From Branchiostoma floridae (Eukaryota; Chordata; Leptocardii; Amphioxiformes; Branchiostomatidae): a stretch of DNA of 64,000 nt. The position numbers were made by a program, and so were the translations under genes. Under the pieces are notes generated by a model that saw only the letters and a list, made by a program, of their open reading frames with translations, did no database searches and was not told the origin of the DNA. Numbering within the stretch: the first letter of the stretch is position 1; each line of letters begins with the position of its first letter. Shown piece by piece: positions 56,401 through 64,000 of the stretch. The DNA is taken from assembly GCF_000003815.2 (NCBI RefSeq), contig NC_049997.1, positions 8,064,676 through 8,128,675 of the forward strand. Direction: 5' to 3'.

Positions 56401-59400
56401 TTGCTCTAGGAACATATTTATTTCTTCATTAACACAAAATCATAACATTAATCATCTGTCAGTAAGTTAGAACATACCACATCATTGCTGCATACCAATA
56501 ATATTCAAAACAGGTGAATACACATCTCTATAGCCTAGGGTACAGAATTTCTATTCTGTTCTTTAGACGGTTGCTGTCTTTGTGATAAAATTCAGAATCT
56601 GTAAATGCAGTCTGTCTTCAGACAGAAGCTTTCTTTCTACTTGTATGCTGCTGATCATATAGATTCAGGGCTCGAAATTCATTTTTGGGATTAGGTGCAC
56701 TGGTGCACCCAGCTGAAAAGACTGGGTGCACAAAAGATTTTTTGGGTGCACCACTTTAATTTAAGTAGAATGTAAAAAAAAAAAACTAATAACAAAACTT
56801 GGTTATAAGCTATCAAATTCTTTTAATTCATTCAACAAGTAACATGACAGACATTTTTATTATCTTTCTAACACTTAGATGTCAAGAATATGATGTATAC
56901 TAGTATACTCAATATCTATCCATACATTAACCTAAGAAAATATTTGTGCACCCACTGAAAAAAAATTGGGTGCACAGTTCCAATTTTGGGTGCACCTGGG
57001 TGCACATGCACCCAGTATTTCGAGCCCTGAGATTAGTCTCTTAGATTTGTAGATACTAGTAACTCATGTAGTGCTCTGTTCTGTATGTATTGTATGTACA
57101 AGTTGCCAAACACTGTTTCCTCTACAGTTGTCGTGCAATAAAGTTCTTCTTCCTCACCTATAGCGAGGGCAAAGGTGTTCTCCAAGAGCTGCCCACTACA
57201 CTAGACATGCTGCCTCTCCCATTGGTCAAACCACTGATGTGGTGATGTTATCATTGGTTGAACTGCTAATTGTGATGGACAGTCAGGATCGACAAAACTA
57301 ACAACTCCACCCACCTGTGACTAGGAAAAAGAAGGCTATGCCCCCTATCAATCTGTCTTCAAACTGCAGAAAAAGAGGGCAATGCCACCTGTCTGACAGG
57401 TGTTCTCTATAACTTAGTATAAGCCATCTTTTGTGCTAATATTACTGATAACTCCACCCACCTGTGACGAGGAAGAAGAAGGCTATAACCCCTACAGAAG
57501 CGATGATGATGCCGGGAACAATGAAGGACAGCCCCCAGGCCTCCGACACGAACGCGGCTGCGATGAGCGAGCCCAGGATGTTCCCTACAGACGTGTGGGA
57601 GTTCCACAGGCCCATGATGAAACCTCGTCTGGAACGGGATGGTTACATACTATTATTTAATAACAATCATCTAAACGTTTCTCCCTATGACTGAATCTTC
57701 TAAACACAAGCTTTGCAGTCATGTGGTGCAGTAGCAGCTAGTTATATTGTATAATATTACACTGAACGACCTGTCGCACCTAGTCTTAACGCATCTGACT
57801 GTATGAAAGTGTTGTCGTTGTTTAAAGCTATACTACGGAATAATTTGCACTCAACTTTGAAAAAGTATAGAACATCTGTTTGTTGGAAGATCACAATTTT
57901 TATACATCATGCTTACATGGTGCTATAATGTCGCAGCATCTCTCCCTGAACATTGGTATGCAATGCTATAGGGTTGATTGAACTAACAATCTAAAGAAAA
58001 AGTAGGAAAAGCTACTTTCTGTTTTGTTCAAATATTCCGTAATATACCTTTAAAGCTATCTAGTGAGCATCCTCTTACATTACTTGGTGGCAATGAGTTC
58101 CATTCTACAATAGTAGAGTGTTATGCACTTATCTAAAAGCAGTTACAATAATTATCATTGATAAAAAGATTTGCTCTCCTTGCATCAATCTTTATGATAG
58201 CTAAGCCCAGAAGTACATCAACAGTTGACCTCTGACCTACCTGCCCTTCCTAACCAGCTGCCCACGCAGGTGACCACAGCTGGCCAGCCGGTGGCCTGTA
58301 CCACTCCTGCTACAGCCTGGGGGTGGGCAGGGGTAACAAATGAGAAAATATGACAAGTGATGCCAAAAATACATGTACGGCAGCCTTGCCGTTTATCTAT
58401 ATAAAAACAATCATATTCCATTTTTTCAATTTGTCAAAATAAATAGGCTTGTTATTTCATATTTCTTTATGAGGCTATTGTAACAGTGGTGTTCAAGTAC
58501 TGCCTATCGTCCTTGCCCAAGGGCACTAGTGCTTTTGTGGCGACAGCAATAGCAGTCGTGATTTGTGATCCGGCTGCCCGGGTTCGGCGCGGGTTCGAAT
58601 CCCGGGAGTCGGGATGTTGTTTCTTTCTGTTCTACTCGCCCCTCTGGTTGTTTCACTATGACTCTAAAATCCAAATTTAGCAGGGAAGAAATTTGAGACT
58701 TCATACTAGTCACGTAAGTAATTATAACCATGTAGGAAAAATAAATGGTTGTTGAATTTCATAGTGCTGGATTCTAAAGGTGCAAGGTTTCACTGTATAA
58801 AGTAAATGAATGAATGAGTGAGTGAGTGAGGAAATGAATGAATCATTTACTGAATGACTGAATGACTGAATGAATGAATAAATGAATGAAGGAAGGAATG
58901 AAGGAAGGAATGAAGGAACAAACAAATGAAGATGTAATACCTGTACTATAACAAAGAAGGCGACAGTGTGAATGTTCCAGTAGGGAATATGACATACCTG
59001 TACTATAACAAAGAAGGCCACAGTGTGAATGTTCCAGTAGTGAATATGTGAATATGACATACCTGTACTATAACAAAGAAGGCGACAGTGTGAATGTTCC
59101 AGTAGTGAATATGTGAATATGACATACCTGTACTATAACAAAGAAGGCCACAGTGTGAATGTTCCAGTAGTGAATATGTGAATATGACATACCTGTACTA
59201 TAACAAAGAAGGCGACAGTGTGAATGTTCCAGTAGTGAATATGTGAATATGACATACCTGTACTATAACAAAGAAGGCCACAGTGTGAATGTTCCAGTAG
59301 TACCCCAGCCCGAACAGTGCCGTCATCAGGCCACTACTGAGCATGCCCAGAACCAGGAAGTACCTCAGGTTACTGCGTTCAGCAATGTGGCCGCTGCAGA

Positions 59401-61578
59401 AAAAGTAGAAATAGTTGTAAATATACATCCTAGAAGTGAACGATTCACCTCAAGGAATCATGTGAGCAGAACAAACTGTCACCATTTTAAAATGGACATG
59501 TACTCGTACCTAACTTTAATCCAAAAAGCCTTCATACCCATCACACGGCAGGAAAACCAATAGCCAAAGAGTCTGTCAGCTCTAAATGACATTCTTAGCA
59601 GTGATACACCTGTTACTTTCAGGATTATTTCATGAAATCGCCCAGTATTGTCGGGTCCCAAGCCCCATCCAATGTGATTCCAATGGTAGATTTTCAAGTG
59701 AATAATATGCTCATCTCCCTAACGATCAACAAATATGGTCAAAACTCCCTGTATAACAGCCCTGGGGATAAGGAACACATGTACAGTATAAGATTTCACA
59801 CAATCTATCTACTGCCCCTTACAACATGTGTGCTGCATAAGGAAGGAAAGATAAAGATTATTTTATTGTCAGTGCATTAGTCACAAAAGATTTTCTAACA
59901 AACATGCTATATTTTACCTGAAGAACATGCCCCCTGCATAGGCAAACAGGAAGGCAGTGTCCAGGTCTCCAAACAGGGACTCATAGTCACTGCCATCTGG
60001 AAACACACAGGTTGCTTGTTTAAGAACAACATCACTGAAAGACACAAGATCCACTACTAGCAACACTAGTTTAGTCAAAATTGTATTATTCTTCAGCAGC
60101 TATTTTCCACATGGCACGAATGATAAAAAAACAGTGCCAGTGGCTGCGTTTTAAATTGCTCAAAACAGTTTTAACTGAAAATTGTTTACGTATTAGTATT
60201 GAAGTATGGAATATACATTTTCAATATCTATAATTATTATCACCATTGATGGTTTATTTACAAAGAGTAGAGACAAAAGATCAAACCCTTCACAAACTGA
60301 TCGCATCAGCAACAATACAAACTACAGTAGATTGTTACTCACCAAAAGGTTTCCACGAGGAACAGTTTGCTGTGGTGTTGTGGTCGGTGGTGTTACAGTT
60401 TTTATGGAGCTCGTTCTGGTGAAATAAAGAGAGAAAATTGATGTTGCAAGTTTTTGCAATAGTGTTGATTTTAAGTATTCTTAGGCAGAGCTATGATTGA
60501 ATACTGGGTACATGTAGGTACATGTGCACTAAGAAGCAACAACAACAACGAGTAAACAAAATGTTGTGTTACCTTGACGATACTGATAGGTTTCCGTGAC
60601 AGGTGGTAGCTGGTATAACACAGGAACGTCAGAAACAGGGTCCAGAGCTGGTAACTGGGGAAAAGGAGGGGGGCAATAATGATCAATGATGAAGGCAAGC
60701 ATCTTACATAGTCTAGGACTCTAGATAATAGTATTGATAGTCATTATGTGAGGCTACAGACACTAACATAACATGAGAAATACAGGTACTGAGTACACGT
60801 TCTAGTAAACGTATGTTTTGCAGTAGTACTAACTAAGGTAAGGTAATCGCTTACTATTTATTTGTGAATGTCTGAATGCAAGTGTGTAAAAACTTAATGG
60901 CATCATTTTAGGACCAGAATTCGTGCATTGATTAAGATACATTTCCATACAACATTTTAAATAATGAAGATATGACTTCTAATTCGAGAAAAAGAGAAAC
61001 TTTGACTCCATATGGTGGTACATCAATAAAGAGCATATTTTATAAGCTTAATCAACTGTGATAACGCCTTAAGTGTAGTATCAGAGGTAACATCACATCA
61101 AAACATCACTCATTAAAACTCAAAGGTCAACATGTGATTGTGAGAACAGCACTTGACCTTTGGTTTCTGTGATCATAATAAATTTATTTCTAGAACAAGT
61201 AAAATCAAAAAGATGTAGCAATGGATTACGAAAGAAAGAATTACAATAAAGTCATGGCAGAAGCAGGTATTTGGTGTTAAGTGGACAAATCTATTTCCTT
61301 GACTTCGTCTTGTACTAGTTGTAGATGTCACGTTTATGCTTGTAACATATTGTTGCGTGGGAGGGGGGCAACTTGTTGCGGCGTGTCACCGACAAATCTT
61401 CCAAAATGGGTCATCAAATGGATGTCCATTTCATCAAAACTTCGTCAAATAGTAAAACATTTTCTTAGCTACCAGAAAAACTGAGAAAGTTGTCCACTTA
61501 CACTTTCTGTCTGTCCCAACACGGCGTCAAACCGAGCCACTGCAGGAACCGAACGCCGGGTGGACCTCGGACCGCCAT
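47452..61578 (-). CDS. SLC37A2: SLC37A1/A2-like sugar-phosphate exchanger (17 coding exons, 507 aa)
   Basis: Minus-strand exons, 5' to 3': 61502-61578, 60573-60654, 60343-60415, 59918-59996, 59258-59393, 58237-58316, 57462-57628, 56266-56342, 55159-55260, 54646-54736, 54087-54149, 53534-53619, 53064-53118, 52405-52478, 50784-50862, 50121-50242, 47452-47532. They sum to 1524 nt with consistent phases and no stop; human SLC37A2 is about the same length. Diagnostic blocks are YHLSRKPISIVK (TM1 end), a loop with NTT, NTT and NCS glycosylation sites, RGFIMGLWNSHTSVGNILGS, WGLSFIVPGI, STLFDVGGIVGG, NGPYALITTAVSADLGTHKS and GSIGAAVGPLLAG. The family is MFS, 12 TM, an ER-membrane Pi-linked glucose-6-phosphate antiporter. 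The exon 6 donor had to be GTCAGA rather than the nearby GTAGGT to keep frame (RAGRRGF). SLC37A1 and A2 cannot be separated here; A3 and A4 fit less well. Confidence 0.93.
47543..47838. repeat. 55/56-bp minisatellite next to the last SLC37 splice acceptor
   Basis: Five full units starting at 47543, 47599, 47655, 47710 and 47765, plus a partial unit at 47820. Each contains two half-units, ATGGCATCATGAGTTCAATA and ATGGCAACATGAGTTCAATA, and an A7-8 run. On the minus strand the A-run is the polypyrimidine tract of the acceptor at 47533-47534, so the array starts about 10 bp from the splice site. Confidence 0.9.
47828..49744 (+). pseudogene. RTE-like non-LTR retrotransposon, 5'-truncated reverse transcriptase ORF (638 codons)
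   Basis: RT blocks in order: NKAPGDDNITASILKAGG, VLIHKKGDTNDIKNYRPI, EQAGFRSKFSTIDHI, FVDYEKAFDS (catalytic D294), RGARQGDS (349-355), HLLFADDIILVA (DD at 385-386), then TYGSETWALTTTQMEILRVA and RDRKRNSWIRLQTGVTDI. No endonuclease domain lies upstream, so the copy is 5'-truncated. Its ATG comes from the last unit of the adjacent minisatellite, so it is not a native start. Right after RGARQGDS the usual ISPxLF segment is missing in frame (junction about 48892/48893), so activity is unlikely. It ends at a TGAG microsatellite tail, as RTE elements do. It sits antisense in the last SLC37 intron. The clade call is by motif style. Confidence 0.85.
49742..49771 (+). repeat. (TGAG)n then poly-A tail of the RTE-like element
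   Basis: ATGAGTGAGTGAGTGAGCGA followed by ten or so A residues directly after the RT ORF. Short tandem-repeat 3' tails are a feature of RTE-clade elements. Confidence 0.6.
49915..50083. mobile_element. 169-bp MITE with about 45-bp terminal inverted repeats in the last SLC37 intron
   Basis: Left ATCTCCAAGCAGATCCTAC then CATAAGATAGTACCAAA. The right end, reversed, reads ATCTCCAAGTAGATCCTAC then CATAAGATAGTATCAAA. Related sequence occurs near 3720 and in the gene-C-specific intron near 38255. Its first bases also match the CTCCAAGCAGAGG ends of the hairpin family at 744-866. Confidence 0.75.
50250..50320 (-). repeat. Dispersed 3'-end repeat (TTGCGCAATAAAGTTCTTCTTC type)
   Basis: On the minus strand this reads like the repeats at 29072-29112 (TGTACAACTGTTGTGCAATA then AAGTTATTATTATT) and 57095-57152 (GTTGTCGTGCAATAAAGTTC). 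It may be the 3' end of a SINE or LINE family with an internal AATAAA. These AATAAA copies should not be taken as gene poly(A) sites. Confidence 0.5.
50984..51195. mobile_element. MITE with TACTGTAAATGCA ends, copy 2
   Basis: 212 bp, with ends TACTGTAAATGCAGAAA and TTAAATGCATTTACAGTA and internal 'TTCGCGGTGGATTAATGTTC' / 'CTTCACCGCGAACTTAAATC'. It is more GC-intact than copy 1 at 45951, so it is probably younger. It lies in the SLC37 intron between 50862 and 52405. Confidence 0.85.
51550..52320. repeat. Satellite-like array of about 190-bp units in an SLC37 intron
   Basis: About four diverged units. Each contains 'GGAGGTCCGGAGAAAATTTT', 'CTGAAACG(T/C)CATTTCCTG', 'GCAAATTTTGCTG..AGACTA' and 'GAGCGCCGGAGG..CGTCGC' blocks. 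The last unit runs into GGGGGGCGACGCCCCCCC. It stops about 85 bp before the donor of the exon at 52405-52478. The same family is at 63430-64000. Confidence 0.75.
52704..52806. repeat. 30-bp tandem repeat with CCAAT motifs
   Basis: Three to four units of (G)ACATTGACCAATCAGAATG then AAAGCCAC. Each contains a CCAAT core. It lies in an SLC37 intron. Whether it binds anything is unknown. Confidence 0.75.
55951..56003. mobile_element. 3' fragment of the TACTGTAAATGCA MITE
   Basis: CCACCACGAAATAAAACCCC then AAAGTAAATGAATTTGCATACAGTA resembles the right end of the copies at 45951 and 50984. A truncated, older copy in an SLC37 intron. Confidence 0.5.
56666..57029. mobile_element. hAT-like MITE in an SLC37 intron
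   Basis: 364-bp element with perfect 13-bp ends CAGGGCTCGAAAT / ATTTCGAGCCCTG. It is flanked by a 5-bp direct repeat AGATT (56661-56665, 57030-57034). The subterminal region holds many GGGTGCAC/GTGCACCC motifs in both orientations, as expected for transposase-binding repeats. No ORF. It lies between SLC37 exons 7 and 8. Confidence 0.75.
57303..57380 (-). pseudogene. Duplicated 3' end of SLC37 exon 7 with its splice donor
   Basis: Minus-strand ATAGCCTTCTTTTTCCTAGT then CACAG|GTGGGTGG repeats the end of exon 7 (57462-57628), with only synonymous changes in IAFFFLVT. A plausible acceptor (CTCTTTTTCTGCAG) lies 49 nt upstream on the minus strand. The resulting mini-exon would shift frame after exon 6 or exon 7, so I call it a pseudo-exon. 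A weaker third echo is at 57361-57395. Confidence 0.65.
58510..58625 (+). repeat. tRNA-like (SINE-type) fragment
   Basis: GCGGGTTCGAATCCCGGGAG is a strong B-box/T-arm sequence. TGGCGACAGCAA, about 48 bp upstream, is a weak A-box. No cloverleaf can be drawn with a paired acceptor stem, so a tRNA-derived SINE remnant is likelier than a tRNA gene. Confidence 0.35.
58799..58930. repeat. TGAA/TGAG microsatellite
   Basis: Imperfect (GAAT/GAGT)n and (GGAA)n runs in the SLC37 intron, directly before the 65-bp exon-derived minisatellite. Confidence 0.85.
58934..59257 (-). repeat. 65-bp minisatellite made from the SLC37 exon 5 end and its splice donor
   Basis: Five tandem copies (one of 57 bp, four of 65 bp) lie directly downstream of exon 5 (59258-59393). 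Each contains the last 43 nt of the exon, encoding YWNIHTVAFFVIVQ, the donor CAG|GTATGT or a close variant, and about 22 nt of intron. Alternate units differ by a synonymous GTG/GTC codon, so the array has a two-unit period. The unit length is not a multiple of three; read-through meets a stop in the next copy, so only the exon-proximal donor gives the full protein. Confidence 0.9.
60750..61490. other. First SLC37 intron, no other feature seen
   Basis: AT-rich sequence between coding exons 1 and 2 of the SLC37-like gene. No conserved element or transposon end is recognised. Confidence 0.4.
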
Positions 61579-63090
61579 CTTGTCTTGTTCAACAGGTCGT
61601 GGACCCGTCCACATGTTTTTAGGGGGTGATCTGTTATACGTTTAATCATTAAATACACAAAAGACTGATTCTGAAATAAAATTGATGGAGATTTTTCTGT
61701 GATTACTTAATTTTCTATACTAAAAAGTGATATTTATTATCGTATGTGTACCATACTGTCTTCTTGTGTTTGTTAACTTTGAGGCGCCTACACCTTTGTA
61801 AAGTAAAGTGTTCTGATGACGCAACGTGTGTAGTATAGCATACTGCAGATACTAATACTATGATCATTGAATTTCATTGTGTCAAGGAGGTTGATTGTGT
61901 TGCGTGGTTTCTAACATCAACATTATGATATCAAATACAGATTTTTAACACACTAGTCTTCGAAACTGTTTCTTTTCTTTCCATTTCTGGGCCTTCCCTT
62001 TTGTTCGTTGTGAACATCATAACATTGTCACGTGTTTGTCTTGTGACGGGTCCAAAGGTAAAATCTTCAAGCAGATGTTGTGAGGGAATGTTACTGGGAG
62101 GATATCACCATTTATAGGACGCACATTATGAAAAATTGTGAATCAACGGATTAATGAATGATTACAAGTGATCAGTATCCACTGAGTTTGCATTGGAAGA
62201 CAGAGTACTGAACAGTACAAAAGTCACGGCTTCCTTTATATCGGTTTACGTGACTGATGAACCTCTTCAACTAGTCTGTGTAACGCAAACTCCGCCATCC
62301 GAAGCTGGTAGCCTGAGAAGCGCGATTAAATCAGGCTACTCTTCAACGATTTCCTTTATATCGGATTTTAATTGTGGTAACGTTACGGGTCTGTAGAGGA
62401 AAAAAGATAAATTTAGTCAATAATAGAAGGTTTGACGCAACCGTCATCATAATTAAGACTTAATGAATCATCTGTTAAGGCAAACTGAGTTATTGTTTTG
62501 AGCCAAATGGGCATAAAAAAGGGTAAACATTAAGAGCCGGAAACAAACCGGTGTTTGGAGAGTAGCTACAAACGGTGAGACCGTGTGTGACAAAAATGAA
62601 TCTAAAAAATTTAGTTGCACATTTCAACAACATGGTTATCACTCAATGCAAATGCATCCGTGAATGTTATATTCATTACTTCAACTATAAACGCAAATAT
62701 GTAAAAGTCACAGTGGTTCAGTCCCAGCTGGCTTTGTCAGTGTTGATCCTTCAAATGATGTACAAATCGCGTAGATGATCGCGTACAGAAACAAGATAGA
62801 TAGGTTGAATATGTCGTTCGCACTCATTTTTGCCGAGTATAAGTAGTTCGGTTCCAACTTGTGATGAACGCCTGGGCGGGATGCCCCTAAAAGGGGCTTT
62901 GCCCAGTACAGCATAGAAATAGAAATAGAAACGCTTGGCCATAATGATGTAACGTTACATACCGGATAACTTACAATGAATATTACCATACATCAAACAT
63001 TGATAACGGATTAACCAAGGACAATATAACGTCCTTGGATTAACCAATCAATGTGCAGCTACTATAAGAGGGTCTGCATGGGGGGGTCTT
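61579..63090. other. Upstream flank of the SLC37-like gene
   Basis: The start context AAGATGGCGG lies at the 5' end of the minus-strand gene. No TATA box is seen; the leader CpGs suggest a TATA-less promoter, which is an inference. Short inverted pieces (GGTAGCCTGAGAAGCGCG...AATCAGGCTAC near 62,305-62,342) occur. No gene recognised. Confidence 0.35.
62870..62909. repeat. Nested GC-rich hairpin
   Basis: CTGGGC...GCCCCT-AAA-AGGGGC...GCCCAG forms two nested perfect stems separated by short bulges. It lies upstream of the SLC37-like gene with no obvious gene context. Confidence 0.5.
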
Positions 63091-63183
63091 GGTAACGCTT
63101 AACGGTGAATTCAGGAGGCCCGGTAACGCTTAACGGTAAATTCAGGAGGCCCGGTAACGCTTAACGGTAAATTCAGAAGGAGT
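63091..63183. repeat. 31-bp tandem repeat, three copies
   Basis: GGTAACGCTTAACGGTAAAT then TCAGGAGGCCC is repeated at 63091, 63122 and 63153, nearly identical. Confidence 0.9.
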
Positions 63184-63429
63184 TACAGAGCATAACAGTA
63201 ACATTGACGTGCGTGCATTCCTATTTGTACAACGCTAGAGTAGTTATATCAATGGGTGAAAATATCCGACTAATGACAATGTGAGAAGAAAAATGATGCC
63301 CAGAACCCAGAGGAATGACAGGGACAATACCCATGACATCTGTAAATTGACGGAGGCAGAGTTCCCGGTCCGCCACAGAGACGGCGGCAGCAAATTTCTT
63401 ATGGGGGGATTGAACTATATTGTTCCAGT

Positions 63430-64000
63430 ACATTGAGCGCCGAAGGCGCGACGCATCCCAGGGGGGTACGGGGGTATGCTCCCCGGGAAAATTTAAAAAT
63501 CAAGACCCTCTTAAATGCTATTTCCTGCATTTTCGGCAAATTTTGCCGACAGACTAAGCTAGGTTGATTTTGACATTTTCATCAAATTACACATGGTTAT
63601 AGCTTTGACCTCCACCCCCAGAGCCCCCGACATATTTTTACCATTTCGAGCTCGGAAGGCACGAGAAGTTGCAAGTCCGGGGAAATTTTAAATCTGGACC
63701 GTCTGAAATGCCATTTACTGCATTTTGAAGGGCAAATTTTGCTGTAAGACGAAGCTAAATTAAATGACATTTAATTTGAGAGAAAATGTTTTTTTCGGCG
63801 ACGATCGACCCACGCCCCTAACGTTATTTTCGCCATATCGTCGTGAGCGCCAAAGGCGCAAGCCGTCGCAAGGGAGGTCCGGAGAAACCTCATTTTCTGC
63901 ATTCTAGGAGTACTTTTTACCCGAAAGTTTTAAACGTTTGACACGGAAATCTGTATGAATGATAAAGTTTTTGAGGGCGACGCTTCCGCAACATATTTTA
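63430..64000. repeat. Satellite-like array of about 190-bp units at the window end
   Basis: Three units with 'GAGCGCCGAAGGCGCGACGC', 'GGAAATTTTAAATCTGGACC', 'TGAAATGCCATTTACTGCAT' and 'GCAAATTTTGCTG' blocks, the same family as 51550-52320. It continues beyond the window edge. Confidence 0.75.

Noticed and set aside
58223-58236. GTAGGT donor for SLC37 exon 6 at the nearer position
   Set aside because: It would leave phase 1 and break the frame into exon 7; the GTCAGA donor four bases on restores RAGRRGFIMG.
58555-58615. Possible tRNA gene (strong GGTTCGAATCC box)
   Set aside because: No matching acceptor stem or anticodon arm can be drawn around it; more like a tRNA-derived SINE remnant.
59243-59563. 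106-codon plus-strand frame
   Set aside because: Antisense of SLC37 exon 5 plus intron; the coding sense is on the minus strand.

Overview
The window is animal genomic DNA: spliced genes with GT-AG introns, AATAAA poly(A) signals, many short non-autonomous DNA transposons, minisatellites and decayed non-LTR retrotransposons. The two gene families are both of the chordate type: a GM2-activator-like secreted protein, and an SLC37A1/A2-type sugar-phosphate exchanger whose 507 codons align almost end to end with the vertebrate protein. Together with the repeat style this suggests a lancelet (Branchiostoma). The species is an inference; no marker gene settles it.

Layout. 1-27,000: no gene I can recognise. 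It holds inverted-repeat elements (442-610, 744-866, 1751-1989, 9925-10183, 14702-15038), a LINE fragment (4860-5084), a roughly 1.8-kb minisatellite field (12,760-14,690), a triplicated block (17,348-18,560) and microsatellites. 27,037-44,935: four tandem, same-strand, five- or six-exon paralogues (here A, B, C, D) encoding 237-248 aa secreted GM2-activator/ML-domain-like proteins. Each has a signal peptide, eight cysteines in the GM2-activator order and the same unusual tail ending W-[LF]-F-G followed by basic residues. 47,452-61,578: a complete 17-exon SLC37A1/A2-like gene on the minus strand, convergent with the array. Its last intron holds an RTE-like reverse transcriptase ORF of opposite orientation. 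61,600-64,000: no gene seen; repeats, including a satellite family also found inside an SLC37 intron.

How the genes relate. The four GM2A-like genes arose by tandem duplication. Their intron phases are identical (1, 0, 2, 0), except that gene C has one extra intron. A/B and C/D share exon-5 sequence, while the first half of D exon 4 is closest to A, which suggests exon-scale exchange. All four carry TGACGTCA-like palindromes just after the stop codon. The SLC37 protein is an ER-type phosphate-linked glucose-6-phosphate antiporter by family; nothing shows a functional link to the array.

Most interesting points: (i) the conserved Gly-basic C-terminal tail, which looks like a peptide-amidation signal on a lipid-binding protein; (ii) CRE-like palindromes in all four 3' regions; (iii) SLC37 exon ends duplicated together with their splice donors, once as a 65-bp minisatellite of five copies; (iv) a gene-C-specific intron carrying transposon-like sequence.
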